From positions 62,001-126,000 of the forward strand of contig JACKKB010000002.1 in assembly GCA_020637635.1 (NCBI GenBank): a stretch of DNA of 64,000 bases. The letters are read 5' to 3'. Of the stretch, positions 42,471 through 51,747 are shown one piece after another; the first letter of the stretch is position 1; every line of letters starts with the position of its first letter. The position numbers and the translations under genes were made by a program. Origin of the DNA: Albidovulum sp. Its GTDB lineage: Bacteria > Pseudomonadota > Alphaproteobacteria > Rhodobacterales > Rhodobacteraceae. The notes below the pieces were generated by a model. It ran no database searches and was not told the origin of the DNA. It saw nothing but the letters and a program-made list of their open reading frames with translations.

Positions 42471-43397
42471 ATGGTAATCGACGCCACACGGATGAAGAAC
42501 CTCGGCGACCGGTTCGCGGAAGGCGAGGTCAGGGGCCGCTCGCTCTGGGCCGACGCGCGACGGCGGTTCTTCCGCAACAAGGCCGCCGTCGGCGGGCTGG
42601 TGATGCTGGCGCTCATCACCCTGCTCGCGCTCTTCGGCGACAGCCTCGCGCAGTGGTCGAACGAGGAGATCGATTTCGACGTGATGGGCCAGGCAGCCCA
42701 GGTGGGCCAGCCCTCGATCGGGAACGGGCATTACTTCGGCACCGACGATCTCGGCCGCGACCTCTATTCGCGCACGCTGCAGGGCACGCGGATCTCGCTC
42801 ATGGTGGGGATCGTCGGCTCGCTCATCGCGGTCATCGTCGGCACGCTCTACGGCGCCGTCTCGGGCTATGTCGGCGGCCGCACCGACCAGATCCTGATGC
42901 GCACGGTCGATATCCTCCTGGCGGTGCCCTTCATGTTCGTGGTGATCCTGCTTCTGGTCATGTTCGGCCGCTCGCTCTTCATGCTCTTCTTCGGCATCGG
43001 GCTCATGTCCTGGCTCAACATGGCGCGGATCGTGCGCGGGCAGACGCTATCGCTCAAGCACAAGGAATATGTCGAGGCGGCGCAGGCCACCGGCGTGCCC
43101 ACCTTCACCATCATCCTGCGCCACATCGTTCCCAATCTCGTCGGCATCGTCGCCGTCTATGCGACGTTGCTGGTGCCCGAGATGATCCTGATCGAAAGCT
43201 TCATCTCGTTCCTCGGCCTCGGCGTGCAGGAGCCGCTGACCTCGCTCGGCGCGCTCATCTCGGAGGGGGCGCGGACGATCTACTACGGCACCACCTGGCA
43301 GCTTCTTTGGCCGCTTGCCTTCTTCGTGGCGACGCTCTTTTCCTTCTTCTTCATCGGCGACGGGCTGCGTGACGCGCTCGATCCCAAGGACCGCTGA
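42471..43397 (+). CDS. Oligopeptide ABC transporter permease (OppC-like)
   Basis: 308 residues from the ATG at 42471. N-terminal cytoplasmic segment and helix (FFRNKAAVGGLVMLALITLLALFGDSLA), HYFGTDDLGRDLYSR and the EAA-loop KEYVEAAQATGVPTFTIILRHIVPN, as in OppC. Overall order oppABCDF. Confidence 0.94.
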   Translation: MVIDATRMKNLGDRFAEGEVRGRSLWADARRRFFRNKAAVGGLVMLALITLLALFGDSLAQWSNEEIDFDVMGQAAQVGQPSIGNGHYFGTDDLGRDLYSRTLQGTRISLMVGIVGSLIAVIVGTLYGAVSGYVGGRTDQILMRTVDILLAVPFMFVVILLLVMFGRSLFMLFFGIGLMSWLNMARIVRGQTLSLKHKEYVEAAQATGVPTFTIILRHIVPNLVGIVAVYATLLVPEMILIESFISFLGLGVQEPLTSLGALISEGARTIYYGTTWQLLWPLAFFVATLFSFFFIGDGLRDALDPKDR

Positions 43398-43398
43398 G

Positions 43399-44367
43399 AT
43401 GGCGCTGCTCGAGATCACCGACCTCTCGGTCGCCTTCGACACCCAGGAGGGCGTGGTGAACGCGGTGAACGGCGTCACCCTTGCGCTCGACCGCGGGCGG
43501 ACGCTCGGCATCGTCGGCGAAAGCGGCTCGGGCAAGAGCCAGATCGCCTTCTCGGTGATGGGGCTGCTGGCCAAGAACGGGCGCGCCACCGGCTCGGTCC
43601 GCTTCGACGGCCGCGAGATCCTGAACGCGCGACCCGCGGTCATCAACCCGATCCGGGCGCAGAAGATCGCCATGGTCTTTCAGGACCCGATGACCTCGCT
43701 CAACCCCTACATGCGGATTTCCGACCAGATGGCCGAGGTGCTGGTGCACCACAAGGGCATCGGCAAGTCCGAGGCGGTGGCCGAGGCGGTGCGGATGCTC
43801 GACGCCGTGAAGATCCCCGATGCCGCGGGCCGCATCCGGCTCTATCCGCACGAGTTCTCCGGCGGAATGCGGCAAAGGGTGATGATCGCGATGTCGCTGC
43901 TCTGCCGCCCCGACCTGCTCATCGCCGATGAGCCGACGACCGCGCTCGATGTCACGGTGCAGGCGCAGATCATGACGCTTCTCGGCGAGTTGCAGCGCGA
44001 TTTCGGCATGGCGACGGTCCTCATCACCCACGATCTCGGCGTCATCGCGGGGTTCTGCGAAGAGGTGCTGGTGCTCTACGGCGGGCAGGTGATGGAAACC
44101 TCCCCGACCGACCCGCTCTTCGAAAGCCCGGCACATCCCTATACCCGCGGGCTGCTCGCTGCGATCCCGCGCGTCGATCAGGAGGGCGAGGAACTGGACG
44201 CGATCCCGGGCAGCCCGCCCAACATGACACGGGCCCCGAAGGGCTGCCCCTTCGCGCCGCGCTGCGCGTTCGCGGGCGAGGATTGTCTCGACCATCTCGC
44301 GCCGCTCAGCGAATTCTCACCGGGGCGCTTTCGCGCCTGCAACCGGTCGCTGGAGGAGATCGCATGA
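43399..44367 (+). CDS. Oligopeptide ABC transporter ATPase (OppD-like)
   Basis: 322 residues from the ATG at 43399, one base after the stop of the preceding gene. Walker A GESGSGKSQIAF, signature FSGGMRQRVMIAMSLL, Walker B LLIADEPTTALD, switch ITHDLGV. The C-terminal oligopeptide-transporter extension has the cysteine cluster GCPFAPRC...C...C, which in relatives binds an iron-sulfur cluster. Confidence 0.95.
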   Translation: MALLEITDLSVAFDTQEGVVNAVNGVTLALDRGRTLGIVGESGSGKSQIAFSVMGLLAKNGRATGSVRFDGREILNARPAVINPIRAQKIAMVFQDPMTSLNPYMRISDQMAEVLVHHKGIGKSEAVAEAVRMLDAVKIPDAAGRIRLYPHEFSGGMRQRVMIAMSLLCRPDLLIADEPTTALDVTVQAQIMTLLGELQRDFGMATVLITHDLGVIAGFCEEVLVLYGGQVMETSPTDPLFESPAHPYTRGLLAAIPRVDQEGEELDAIPGSPPNMTRAPKGCPFAPRCAFAGEDCLDHLAPLSEFSPGRFRACNRSLEEIA

Positions 44368-45374
44368 GCCAGCCCCTGCTTTCGGTCGAGGATCTGCGCG
44401 TCACATTCGAACTGCATCGCGCGGGCGATCTGCCCTGGACCCGGCCGCGACTTCTGCGTGCGGTTTCGGGCGTGAGTTTCGAGCTCTTCCCCGGCGAGAC
44501 GCTCGGCATCGTCGGCGAGAGCGGTTCGGGCAAGTCGACGCTGGCGCGGGCGCTGGTGCAGATGGTCCCGGCCACCGGCCGCGCGGTCTGGCAGGATGGC
44601 GCCGATCTCATTGCGCTCAGCCGCCGCGCCATGCTGCGCTACCGCGCCGATATCCAGATGGTGTTCCAGGATCCCCTCGCGAGTCTCGATCCGCGCATGA
44701 CCGTGGGCCAGATCATCGCCGAACCGCTGCGCACGCATTTCCGCGACCTGTCGGAGACCGAGCGCAAGTCCCGCGTGAAGGCGATGATGGACCGCGTCGG
44801 GCTGCTGCCGAACCAGATCAACCGTTATCCGCACGAGTTTTCCGGCGGCCAGGCGCAGCGTATCGGCATCGCCCGCGCGCTCGTGGTGCAGCCGAAGCTT
44901 CTGATCTGCGACGAGCCGGTATCGGCGCTCGACGTGTCGATCCAGGCACAGGTGATCAACCTGCTTTCGGAACTGCAGCGCGACCTCGGGCTGGCGATGA
45001 TCTTCATCGCCCATGACCTTTCGGTGGTGAAGCATATCTCCGACCGGGTCATGGTGCTCTATCTCGGACGGACGATGGAACTGGCCGAAAGCCGCGCACT
45101 CTATGGCGATCCGCAGCATCCCTACACGCAGGCGCTTCTCTCGGCGGTGCCGATCCCTGATCCTGCCGCCGAACGCGCGAAGGTCGTGATCCCGCTCGAG
45201 GGCGATCTTCCCTCGCCGATGAACCCGCCGTCGGGCTGCGTCTTCCGCACCCGTTGCGCGCGCGCCGAGGACGTCTGCGCCGAGCGCAGACCCGAGTTGA
45301 CGCGCGCCGCGCACGGCGTCGCCTGCCATTTCCCCGGTCCGGTTGCAGCGTCGGCCGGGCGCGTGCCGGCCTGA
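44364..45374 (+). CDS. Oligopeptide ABC transporter ATPase (OppF-like)
   Basis: 336 residues from the ATG at 44364, overlapping the previous stop by 4 bases. Walker A GESGSGKSTLAR, signature FSGGQAQRIGIARAL, Walker B LLICDEPVSALD, IAHDLSVV; C-terminal extension with SGCVFRTRCARAEDVC. The motif order is normal for OppF; the insert DLPWTRPRLLRAV near residue 25 is typical of the subfamily. Ends the first transporter operon. Confidence 0.95.
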   Translation: MSQPLLSVEDLRVTFELHRAGDLPWTRPRLLRAVSGVSFELFPGETLGIVGESGSGKSTLARALVQMVPATGRAVWQDGADLIALSRRAMLRYRADIQMVFQDPLASLDPRMTVGQIIAEPLRTHFRDLSETERKSRVKAMMDRVGLLPNQINRYPHEFSGGQAQRIGIARALVVQPKLLICDEPVSALDVSIQAQVINLLSELQRDLGLAMIFIAHDLSVVKHISDRVMVLYLGRTMELAESRALYGDPQHPYTQALLSAVPIPDPAAERAKVVIPLEGDLPSPMNPPSGCVFRTRCARAEDVCAERRPELTRAAHGVACHFPGPVAASAGRVPA

Positions 45375-45409
45375 GGCCCCGTCGGCGCCGATTGGGCTTG
45401 ACTTGGAAT

Positions 45410-45425
45410 TTGACCACACGGTTAA
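45410..45425. promoter_or_regulatory. Imperfect palindrome upstream of the second peptide operon
   Basis: TTGACC-ACAC-GGTTAA (one arm mismatch) lies in the 119-base gap between the two transporter operons, 69 bases before the next start. It could be a GntR-type operator or a promoter -35 region. Weak evidence. Confidence 0.35.
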
Positions 45426-45493
45426 TCGGGGGCACCGAGCCCGGAGGCACCGCCATCCGGGGCACAGAAAAGAATCGCAACAGAGAGGGTCCC

Positions 45494-47089
45494 ATGCTTA
45501 GCAGACGAACGTTCCTGGCCACGAGCACCGCTTCGCTCGCACTACTCGCGGCCGCGCCGGTCTGGGCGGAGACGCCTGCCGACACCCTGATCCAGGCCTG
45601 GGCCATCGACGACATCATCTCGCTCGACCCCGCCGAGATCTTCGAATTCACCGCCTCAGAGATCGCCGGCAACTCCTACGAGGGGCTGATCGGCTACGAT
45701 CCCGCCGATGTCAGCAAGATCTACGGCAAGATCGCCGAAAGCTGGGAAGTGGCGGCGGACGGCATGTCGATCAGCTTCAAGATCAAGCCGGGCCGCACCT
45801 TCGCCTCGGGCAACCCGATCACCGCCGATGACGTGGTCTACTCGCTTACCCGTGCGGTCAAGCTCGACAAGTCGCCGGCCTTCATCCTCACCCAGTTCGG
45901 GCTGAACGCAGACAACGTCGACGACATGGTGGTCAAGACCGCCGACGACACCGTCCAGTTCAAGATGGACAACACCTATGCGCCGACGCTGGTGCTCTAC
46001 TGCCTGACCGCCACGGTCGGATTCATCGTCGACAAGACGCTCGTGACAGCCAACGAGGCCGATGGCGATTTCGGCTACAACTGGCTGAAGACGAACTATG
46101 CCGGGTCCGGCCCCTTCACCATCCGCGAATGGCGCGCCAACGAGGCCGTCGTGATGGAGCGCAACGAGAACTACTCGGGCGACAAGGCGCCGATGGCCCG
46201 TGTCATCTACCGCCATATCCCGGAAGGCGCGACCGAGCGGCTGCTGCTCGAGCAGGGCGACATAGACGTGGCCCGCTCGCTCGGCGCCGAAGAGATCGAC
46301 GCGATCAAGGCCAATCCCGACCTGAAGATCCAGGAGGGACCGAAGGGCTCGATCTACTATCTCGGCCTCAACCAGAAGAACGAATATCTGTCCAAGCCGC
46401 AGGTCCGGCAGGCGATGAAGTATCTCGTCGACTACCAGGCCATCGCCGACACGATCATGAAGGGCCGGGTGAAGGTGCACCAGGCCTTCCTGCCCGAAGG
46501 CTTCCTCGGCGCGCTGAACGACACGCCCTTCAAGCTCGACGTCGCCAAGGCCAAGGAACTCCTGGCCGAGGCCGGCTATCCCGACGGGTTCACGGTGACG
46601 ATGGACACCCGCAACACGCCCGAGATCACCGCGATCGCCCAGGCGATCCAGCAGACCGCGGCGCAGGCCGGCGTGACGATCGAACTTATCCCGGGCGACG
46701 GCCAGCAGACGCTGACCAAGTATCGGGCGCGCAACCACGATATCTACATCGGCCGCTGGGGCCCGGACTACCAGGACCCGCATACAAACGCCGATACCTT
46801 CGCGCGCAACCCCGACAACTCCGACGATGCGGCCTCCAAGCCGCTTGCCTGGCGCAACAGCTGGGACATCCCGGACATGACGAAAGAGGCCGACGCCGCG
46901 ATGCTCGAGGCGGATCCGGCCAAACGCGCCGAGATGTACGTGGCGCTGCAGAAGGAAGGTCAGGAGACCTCGCCCTTCGTGATCATGTTCCAGGAGATCG
47001 AGGTCCTCGGACTGCGCAAGAACGTCGATGGCTTCATCGTCGGCCCGTCGTTCAACGACAACAACTATGCCCATGTGACCAAGGGCTGA
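45494..47089 (+). CDS. Peptide ABC transporter binding protein (DdpA/DppA-like)
   Basis: 531 residues. The N-terminus MLSRRTFLATSTASLALLAAAP resembles a Tat signal (SRRTFLA). SBP family 5 body: ISLDPAEIFEFTASEIAGNSYEGL, ITADDVVYSLTRAV, GSGPFTIREWRANEAVVMERNE, VRQAMKYLVDYQAI. It differs clearly from the first binding protein, so the two systems should have different substrates. Start ATG at 45494 with GAGAGGG upstream. Confidence 0.92.
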   Translation: MLSRRTFLATSTASLALLAAAPVWAETPADTLIQAWAIDDIISLDPAEIFEFTASEIAGNSYEGLIGYDPADVSKIYGKIAESWEVAADGMSISFKIKPGRTFASGNPITADDVVYSLTRAVKLDKSPAFILTQFGLNADNVDDMVVKTADDTVQFKMDNTYAPTLVLYCLTATVGFIVDKTLVTANEADGDFGYNWLKTNYAGSGPFTIREWRANEAVVMERNENYSGDKAPMARVIYRHIPEGATERLLLEQGDIDVARSLGAEEIDAIKANPDLKIQEGPKGSIYYLGLNQKNEYLSKPQVRQAMKYLVDYQAIADTIMKGRVKVHQAFLPEGFLGALNDTPFKLDVAKAKELLAEAGYPDGFTVTMDTRNTPEITAIAQAIQQTAAQAGVTIELIPGDGQQTLTKYRARNHDIYIGRWGPDYQDPHTNADTFARNPDNSDDAASKPLAWRNSWDIPDMTKEADAAMLEADPAKRAEMYVALQKEGQETSPFVIMFQEIEVLGLRKNVDGFIVGPSFNDNNYAHVTKG

Positions 47090-47090
47090 G

Positions 47091-48152
47091 ATGGCGGCCA
47101 GCTTCTCCCGGGGAGGGCGCGAAAGCGCCCTCCTGCGCGTCCTGTGGACAGCGGTCAAGATACTGGCCACCGTCGCGCTGACCTTCCTCGGCCTTCTGGT
47201 CGTGACCTTCCTCATCGGGCGCGTGGTGCCCGTCGATCCGGTGCTGGCCGTGATCGGCGACCGGGCGCCGCAGTCGGTCTATGACCGCGTCTATGTCGAG
47301 CTCGGGCTCGACAGGCCGCTCTACGAGCAGTTCTGGATCTATCTGCAGAAGGTCCTTGCGGGCGATTTCGGCGAAAGCTTCCTGACCAAGCGCGCCATCG
47401 TCGACGATATCGCGCGGGTCTTCCCCGCAACGCTCGAACTTGCCACGGTGGGTATCCTGATCGGTACCTGCTTCGGCATTCCGCTCGGTGTCTGGGCGGC
47501 GGTGCGGCAGGGCCGCCTGGCCGACCAGTTCGTGCGCGTCTTCGGGCTCATCGGCTACTCGGCACCGATCTTCTGGCTCGGGCTGCTGGCGCTGCTCGCC
47601 TTCTACGCGCGGCTTCACTGGGTCGCGGGGCCCGGCCGGATCGACATCGCCTTCGAATATTCGATCACGCCGAAGACCGGGCTTCTGCTTCTCGACAGCG
47701 CCATGCAGGGCAAATGGGACGTGTTCGCCAATGTCTTTTCCCACATCATCCTGCCGGCCGCGCTCCTCGGCTACTACTCGATGGCCTATATCAGCCGCAT
47801 GACGCGCAGCTTCATGCTGAACGAACTCGCTCAGGAATACGTGACCACCGCCCGGGTGAAGGGCGTGCCCGAGTGGCGGATCATCTGGATCCATGCGCTG
47901 AGAAACGCCGCCGTGCCGCTCGTCACGGTCGTGGCGCTCTCCTATGCGAACCTCCTCGAAGGTTCGGTGCTGACCGAAACGGTCTTCGCCTGGCCCGGCC
48001 TCGGCCAGTATCTCACGAACTCGCTGCAGAACTCCGACATGAATGCCGTCCTTGGCGGCACCCTGGTGATCGGGGCGATCTTCGTCGGGCTCAACCTGCT
48101 CTCGGATCTCCTCTACAATCTCCTCGACCCGCGCGTGCGGAGGCAGGCATGA
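47091..48152 (+). CDS. Dipeptide-type ABC transporter permease (DppB/DdpB-like)
   Basis: 353 residues. Helices follow the DppB pattern after an ~18-residue cytoplasmic lead; LTFLGLLVVTFLIGRVVPVDPV, ATLELATVGILIGTCFGIPLGVWAA, EAA-loop LAQEYVTTARVKGVPEWRIIWIHALRNA. Starts 1 base after the binding protein gene. Confidence 0.94.
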   Translation: MAASFSRGGRESALLRVLWTAVKILATVALTFLGLLVVTFLIGRVVPVDPVLAVIGDRAPQSVYDRVYVELGLDRPLYEQFWIYLQKVLAGDFGESFLTKRAIVDDIARVFPATLELATVGILIGTCFGIPLGVWAAVRQGRLADQFVRVFGLIGYSAPIFWLGLLALLAFYARLHWVAGPGRIDIAFEYSITPKTGLLLLDSAMQGKWDVFANVFSHIILPAALLGYYSMAYISRMTRSFMLNELAQEYVTTARVKGVPEWRIIWIHALRNAAVPLVTVVALSYANLLEGSVLTETVFAWPGLGQYLTNSLQNSDMNAVLGGTLVIGAIFVGLNLLSDLLYNLLDPRVRRQA

Positions 48153-49063
48153 GCGCCATGACCCGCCACGAATGGCTCCTGTCGGACAGACCGACATCGC
48201 GCCGGCAGGCACGCCTCGGCCAGGCCTATCGGACCTGGCTCTCGTTCCGGACCAACTGGCTGGCCATGGTCGGGCTCGGCATCGTCGTCGCACTCGTGCT
48301 CGTGGCGCTCTTCGCCAACGTGATCGCGCCCTATGACCCGGTGCTGGGCGGCGACCTGCGCACCGAACGGTTCCTGCCGCCCCTGACGGGCAACCACCTG
48401 CTCGGCACCGACGATCTCTCGCGCGACATCTTCAGCCGGATCGTCCACGGCTCGCGCCTGACGCTCCTCGTCGTCGTGCTTGTGGCGGTGATCGCGACGC
48501 CCATCGGCCTTCTCGTCGGCACCACGGCGGGCTATTTCGGCGGCTGGGTGGATACCGTGCTGATGCGGATCACCGATATCTTTCTCGCCTTCCCCCGCCT
48601 GATCCTCGCGCTCGCCTTCGTCGCCGCCCTCGGGCCGGGCATCGAGAACGCGATCATCGCCATCGCCATCACCTCCTGGCCACCCTATGCCAGGCTCGCG
48701 CGCGCCGAGACACTGACCATCCGCGACAGCGACTTCATCAGCGCCGCGCGACTGCAGGGGGCCTCCTCGGCGCGGATCCTCTGGGGCCATGTGACGCCGC
48801 TCTGCCTCTCCTCGGTGATCATCCGCGTCACGCTCGACATGGCCGGGATCATCCTCACCGCCGCCGGCCTCGGCTTTCTCGGCCTCGGGGCGCAACCGCC
48901 GCAACCCGAATGGGGCGCGATGATCGCCGCCGGCCGGCGCTTCCTCATCGATCAGTGGTGGGTCGCCACGATGCCGGGCGTCGCCATCTTCATCGTCTCG
49001 CTCGGCTTCAACCTGCTCGGCGACGGGCTCAGGGACGTGCTCGACCCCAAGGCGCGCAAATGA
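48149..49063 (+). CDS. Dipeptide-type ABC transporter permease (DppC/DdpC-like)
   Basis: 304 residues from the ATG at 48149, overlapping the preceding stop by 4 bases. NWLAMVGLGIVVALVLVALFANVIAPYDP, LLGTDDLSRDIFSRIVHGSR, EAA-loop SDFISAARLQGASSARILWGHV. Partner of the preceding permease. Confidence 0.94.
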   Translation: MSAMTRHEWLLSDRPTSRRQARLGQAYRTWLSFRTNWLAMVGLGIVVALVLVALFANVIAPYDPVLGGDLRTERFLPPLTGNHLLGTDDLSRDIFSRIVHGSRLTLLVVVLVAVIATPIGLLVGTTAGYFGGWVDTVLMRITDIFLAFPRLILALAFVAALGPGIENAIIAIAITSWPPYARLARAETLTIRDSDFISAARLQGASSARILWGHVTPLCLSSVIIRVTLDMAGIILTAAGLGFLGLGAQPPQPEWGAMIAAGRRFLIDQWWVATMPGVAIFIVSLGFNLLGDGLRDVLDPKARK

Positions 49064-49106
49064 CCCTTCAGTGTGGCCGAAATACTCCCGCCGGAGGCTC
49101 CCGCCG

Positions 49107-49940
49107 ATGACATCGCTGCTGACCATCGAGGACCTGCGCATCACCTTCCCCTCCCGTCAGGGGCCGAGCGAAGTGGTGCGCGGCGTCTCCTTCACGCTCG
49201 GCCGCGAACGGCTCGGCATCGTCGGCGAAAGCGGCTCGGGCAAGAGCCAGACCGGGCGCGCGATCCTCGGACTGACCCCGCCGCCCGGCAAGGCCACGGC
49301 GCGTGTTCTGGATTTCGACGGCACCGATCTGCGCGCCGCCTCGGCCGCCACCTGGCGCCGGCTCCGCGGGGCGCGGATGTCGATGGTCATGCAGGACCCG
49401 AAGTTCTCGCTGAACCCGGTCATGACCATCGGGCGGCAGCTCATGGAAGCGCTGAAGTTCGGCGCCTCCGAGACACGGGCCGAGGCCCGGACACGCGCGC
49501 TCGCGATGCTCGAGGCGGTGCAGATCCGCGACCCGGAGCGGGTCTTCCGCGCCTATCCGCACGAGTTGTCGGGCGGCATGGGCCAGCGCGCGATGATCGC
49601 CATGATGCTGGTTGCCGAACCCGATCTCCTGATCGCCGACGAACCTACCTCGGCGCTCGACGTGACGGTCCAGGTCGAGGTGCTCCGGATCCTCGACCGG
49701 CTCGTCTCCGAACGCGGCATGGGGCTGCTCTTCATCAGCCACGACCTGCGCCTCGTCTCTTCCTTCTGCGACCGGGTGCTGGTCATGTATGCCGGCCGCG
49801 TGGTGGAAGAGCTGAAGGCCTCGGAGCTGACGCAGGCGCAGCATCCCTATACGCGCGGGCTGATGAACTGCCTGCCGAAGATCGAGGGCGGCCAGCGCCC
49901 GCTTCCTACACTCGAAAGGGACGCGGCATGGGCGAGGTGA
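49107..49940 (+). CDS. Dipeptide-type ABC transporter ATPase (DdpD/DppD-like)
   Basis: 277 residues from the ATG at 49107, with GGAGG ~9 bases upstream. Walker A GESGSGKSQTGR, signature LSGGMGQRAMIAMML, Walker B LLIADEPTSALD, ISHDLRLV. It is ~45 residues shorter than the OppD-like ATPase and lacks the C-terminal cysteine cluster. Its end overlaps the next gene by 13 bases. Confidence 0.94.
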   Translation: MTSLLTIEDLRITFPSRQGPSEVVRGVSFTLGRERLGIVGESGSGKSQTGRAILGLTPPPGKATARVLDFDGTDLRAASAATWRRLRGARMSMVMQDPKFSLNPVMTIGRQLMEALKFGASETRAEARTRALAMLEAVQIRDPERVFRAYPHELSGGMGQRAMIAMMLVAEPDLLIADEPTSALDVTVQVEVLRILDRLVSERGMGLLFISHDLRLVSSFCDRVLVMYAGRVVEELKASELTQAQHPYTRGLMNCLPKIEGGQRPLPTLERDAAWAR

Positions 49941-50698
49941 TGCTGCAGGTCGCCGATCTCGCCGTCACCTTCCGGCGCGGCGGCGATGCCGTCCATGCCG
50001 TGCAGGACGTGTCCTTCTCGGTCGCGCAGGGCGAAAGCTTCGGCATCGTCGGCGAAAGCGGCTCGGGCAAGTCGACCGTTCTCAGGGCGATCTGCGCGCT
50101 GGCGCCGACCTCGGCCGGGACCATCCGGCTGAGGGACGCGCCGCTCGCCACGCCGCGCCCGGCGCGCTTCTTCCGCCAGGTGCAGATGGTGTTCCAGGAT
50201 CCCTATGCCTCGCTGCATCCGCGCCACACCATCGACCGCGTCCTCTCCGAACCGCTCGCGATCCACGGTTTCGACCGCCGCGAGGAGCGGATCGAGCGCG
50301 CGCTCGAAGAGGTCGGGCTCGGCGGCGGCTTCCGCTTCCGCTATCCGCACCAGCTTTCGGGCGGCCAACGCCAGCGCGTCGCCGTCGCCCGGGCGCTGAT
50401 CCTCGAACCCGAGGTGCTGCTGCTCGACGAGCCGACCTCGGCACTCGATGCCTCGATCCAGGCCGAGGTGCTGAACCTGCTCGACCGGCTTCGGGCCGAA
50501 CGAGGGCTGACCTATGTCATGGTCAGCCACGATCTTGCGGTCGTGGCCCACATGTGCGACCGGCTGATGGTGATGCAGCACGGACGCGCGATCGAGGAGC
50601 TGAGCCGGGCCGCGCTGGCCGCGCATCGCGCCGAAACCGACTATACCCGGAAACTGCTCTCGGCCTCCGAGGGCTATACCCCTGCCGAGGCGTCATGA
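49928..50698 (+). CDS. Dipeptide-type ABC transporter ATPase (DdpF/DppF-like)
   Basis: 256 residues from the ATG at 49928. Walker A GESGSGKSTVLR, signature LSGGQRQRVAVARAL, Walker B LLLDEPTSALD, VSHDLAVV. Short, without the C-terminal oligopeptide extension, like DdpF. It overlaps the dipeptidase start by 4 bases, so transporter and hydrolase are co-translated. Confidence 0.94.
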   Translation: MGEVMLQVADLAVTFRRGGDAVHAVQDVSFSVAQGESFGIVGESGSGKSTVLRAICALAPTSAGTIRLRDAPLATPRPARFFRQVQMVFQDPYASLHPRHTIDRVLSEPLAIHGFDRREERIERALEEVGLGGGFRFRYPHQLSGGQRQRVAVARALILEPEVLLLDEPTSALDASIQAEVLNLLDRLRAERGLTYVMVSHDLAVVAHMCDRLMVMQHGRAIEELSRAALAAHRAETDYTRKLLSASEGYTPAEAS

Positions 50699-51747
50699 TC
50701 CCCGTATTCGATGGCCACAACGATTTTCTCCTGCGCCTTCTGCGCGATCCTGCACGGCGCGAGGCGATCTGGCTCACCGGCGAGGGCAAGGGTCATCTCG
50801 ATCTGCCGCGCATGAAGGCGGGCGTTTTCGTCGGCGGGTTCTTCGCCGTCTACATCCCCTCGCCCGAGGTGGAGGGGGCGCCCGATACCGAGGCGATCAT
50901 GGATGCGCCGCCCTACGATCTGCCGCTGCCGGCGCTCATCGGCGCCGAAGCCGCGCAGCCTGTCGCCGTGGCGATGGTCGGGCAGCTTCTTTGGATGGAG
51001 CGCACCGGAACGCTCGCGATCTGCCGGACGGTTGCCGAGATCCGCAGCGCCATCGCCCAGGGCAAGATCGCCGCGATCCTGCATTTCGAGGGTGCCGAAC
51101 CGATCGGCGAGGATCTCGACGCGCTCTATCTCTGGCATGCCGCGGGGCTGCGCTCGCTCGGGCCGGTCTGGTCGCGCCCGACGGTCTTCGGCCACGGCGT
51201 GCCGTTCCGCTACCCCGGCGCGCCCGATACCGGGCCGGGCCTTACGGAGGCCGGCAAGCGGCTCGTGACGGCCTGCAACCAGCTGAAGATCATGCTCGAT
51301 GTGAGCCATCTGAACGAACAGGGCTTCAACGACATCGCGGCGATCTCCGACGCGCCGCTCGTCGCCACGCATTCGAACGCCCATGCGGTGACGCCTTCGA
51401 CACGCAACCTCACCGACCGCCAGCTTGCCATGATCCGCGAGAGCGACGGGCTCGTCGGGCTCAATTACGCGACGATCTTCCTGCGCGCCGACGGGCGGAA
51501 ATCGACCTTCACCGGCTGGGAGCCGATGCTGCGCCATCTCGACCATCTGCTCGACCGGCTGGGCGAAGACCGGGTCGGGCTCGGCTCCGATTTCGATGGC
51601 GCGACGGTGCCGGCCGACATGGGCGACGTGGCCGGGTTGCCGGCCTTTCTCGACGCGCTCATGGCCCATGGCTATGGCGAGACGCTGGTGCGCAAGATTG
51701 CCTGCGACAACTGGCTCGCGCTTCTGAACCGCGTCTGGGGCGGATGA
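50695..51747 (+). CDS. Membrane-dipeptidase family (M19) dipeptidase
   Basis: 350 residues, no signal peptide. Zinc-binding and catalytic motifs: HxD in VFDGHNDFLLR, the bridging Glu in ILHFEGAEPIG, His in MLDVSHLNEQG, His in THSNAHAV and Asp in GLGSDFDGA. M19 enzymes cleave dipeptides with broad or D-residue specificity. Coupled by a 4-base overlap to the ATPase gene, it probably hydrolyses the dipeptides imported by the transporter. E. coli has an analogous arrangement (ddpX with ddpABCDF), though DdpX is from another family. Confidence 0.93.
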   Translation: MIPVFDGHNDFLLRLLRDPARREAIWLTGEGKGHLDLPRMKAGVFVGGFFAVYIPSPEVEGAPDTEAIMDAPPYDLPLPALIGAEAAQPVAVAMVGQLLWMERTGTLAICRTVAEIRSAIAQGKIAAILHFEGAEPIGEDLDALYLWHAAGLRSLGPVWSRPTVFGHGVPFRYPGAPDTGPGLTEAGKRLVTACNQLKIMLDVSHLNEQGFNDIAAISDAPLVATHSNAHAVTPSTRNLTDRQLAMIRESDGLVGLNYATIFLRADGRKSTFTGWEPMLRHLDHLLDRLGEDRVGLGSDFDGATVPADMGDVAGLPAFLDALMAHGYGETLVRKIACDNWLALLNRVWGG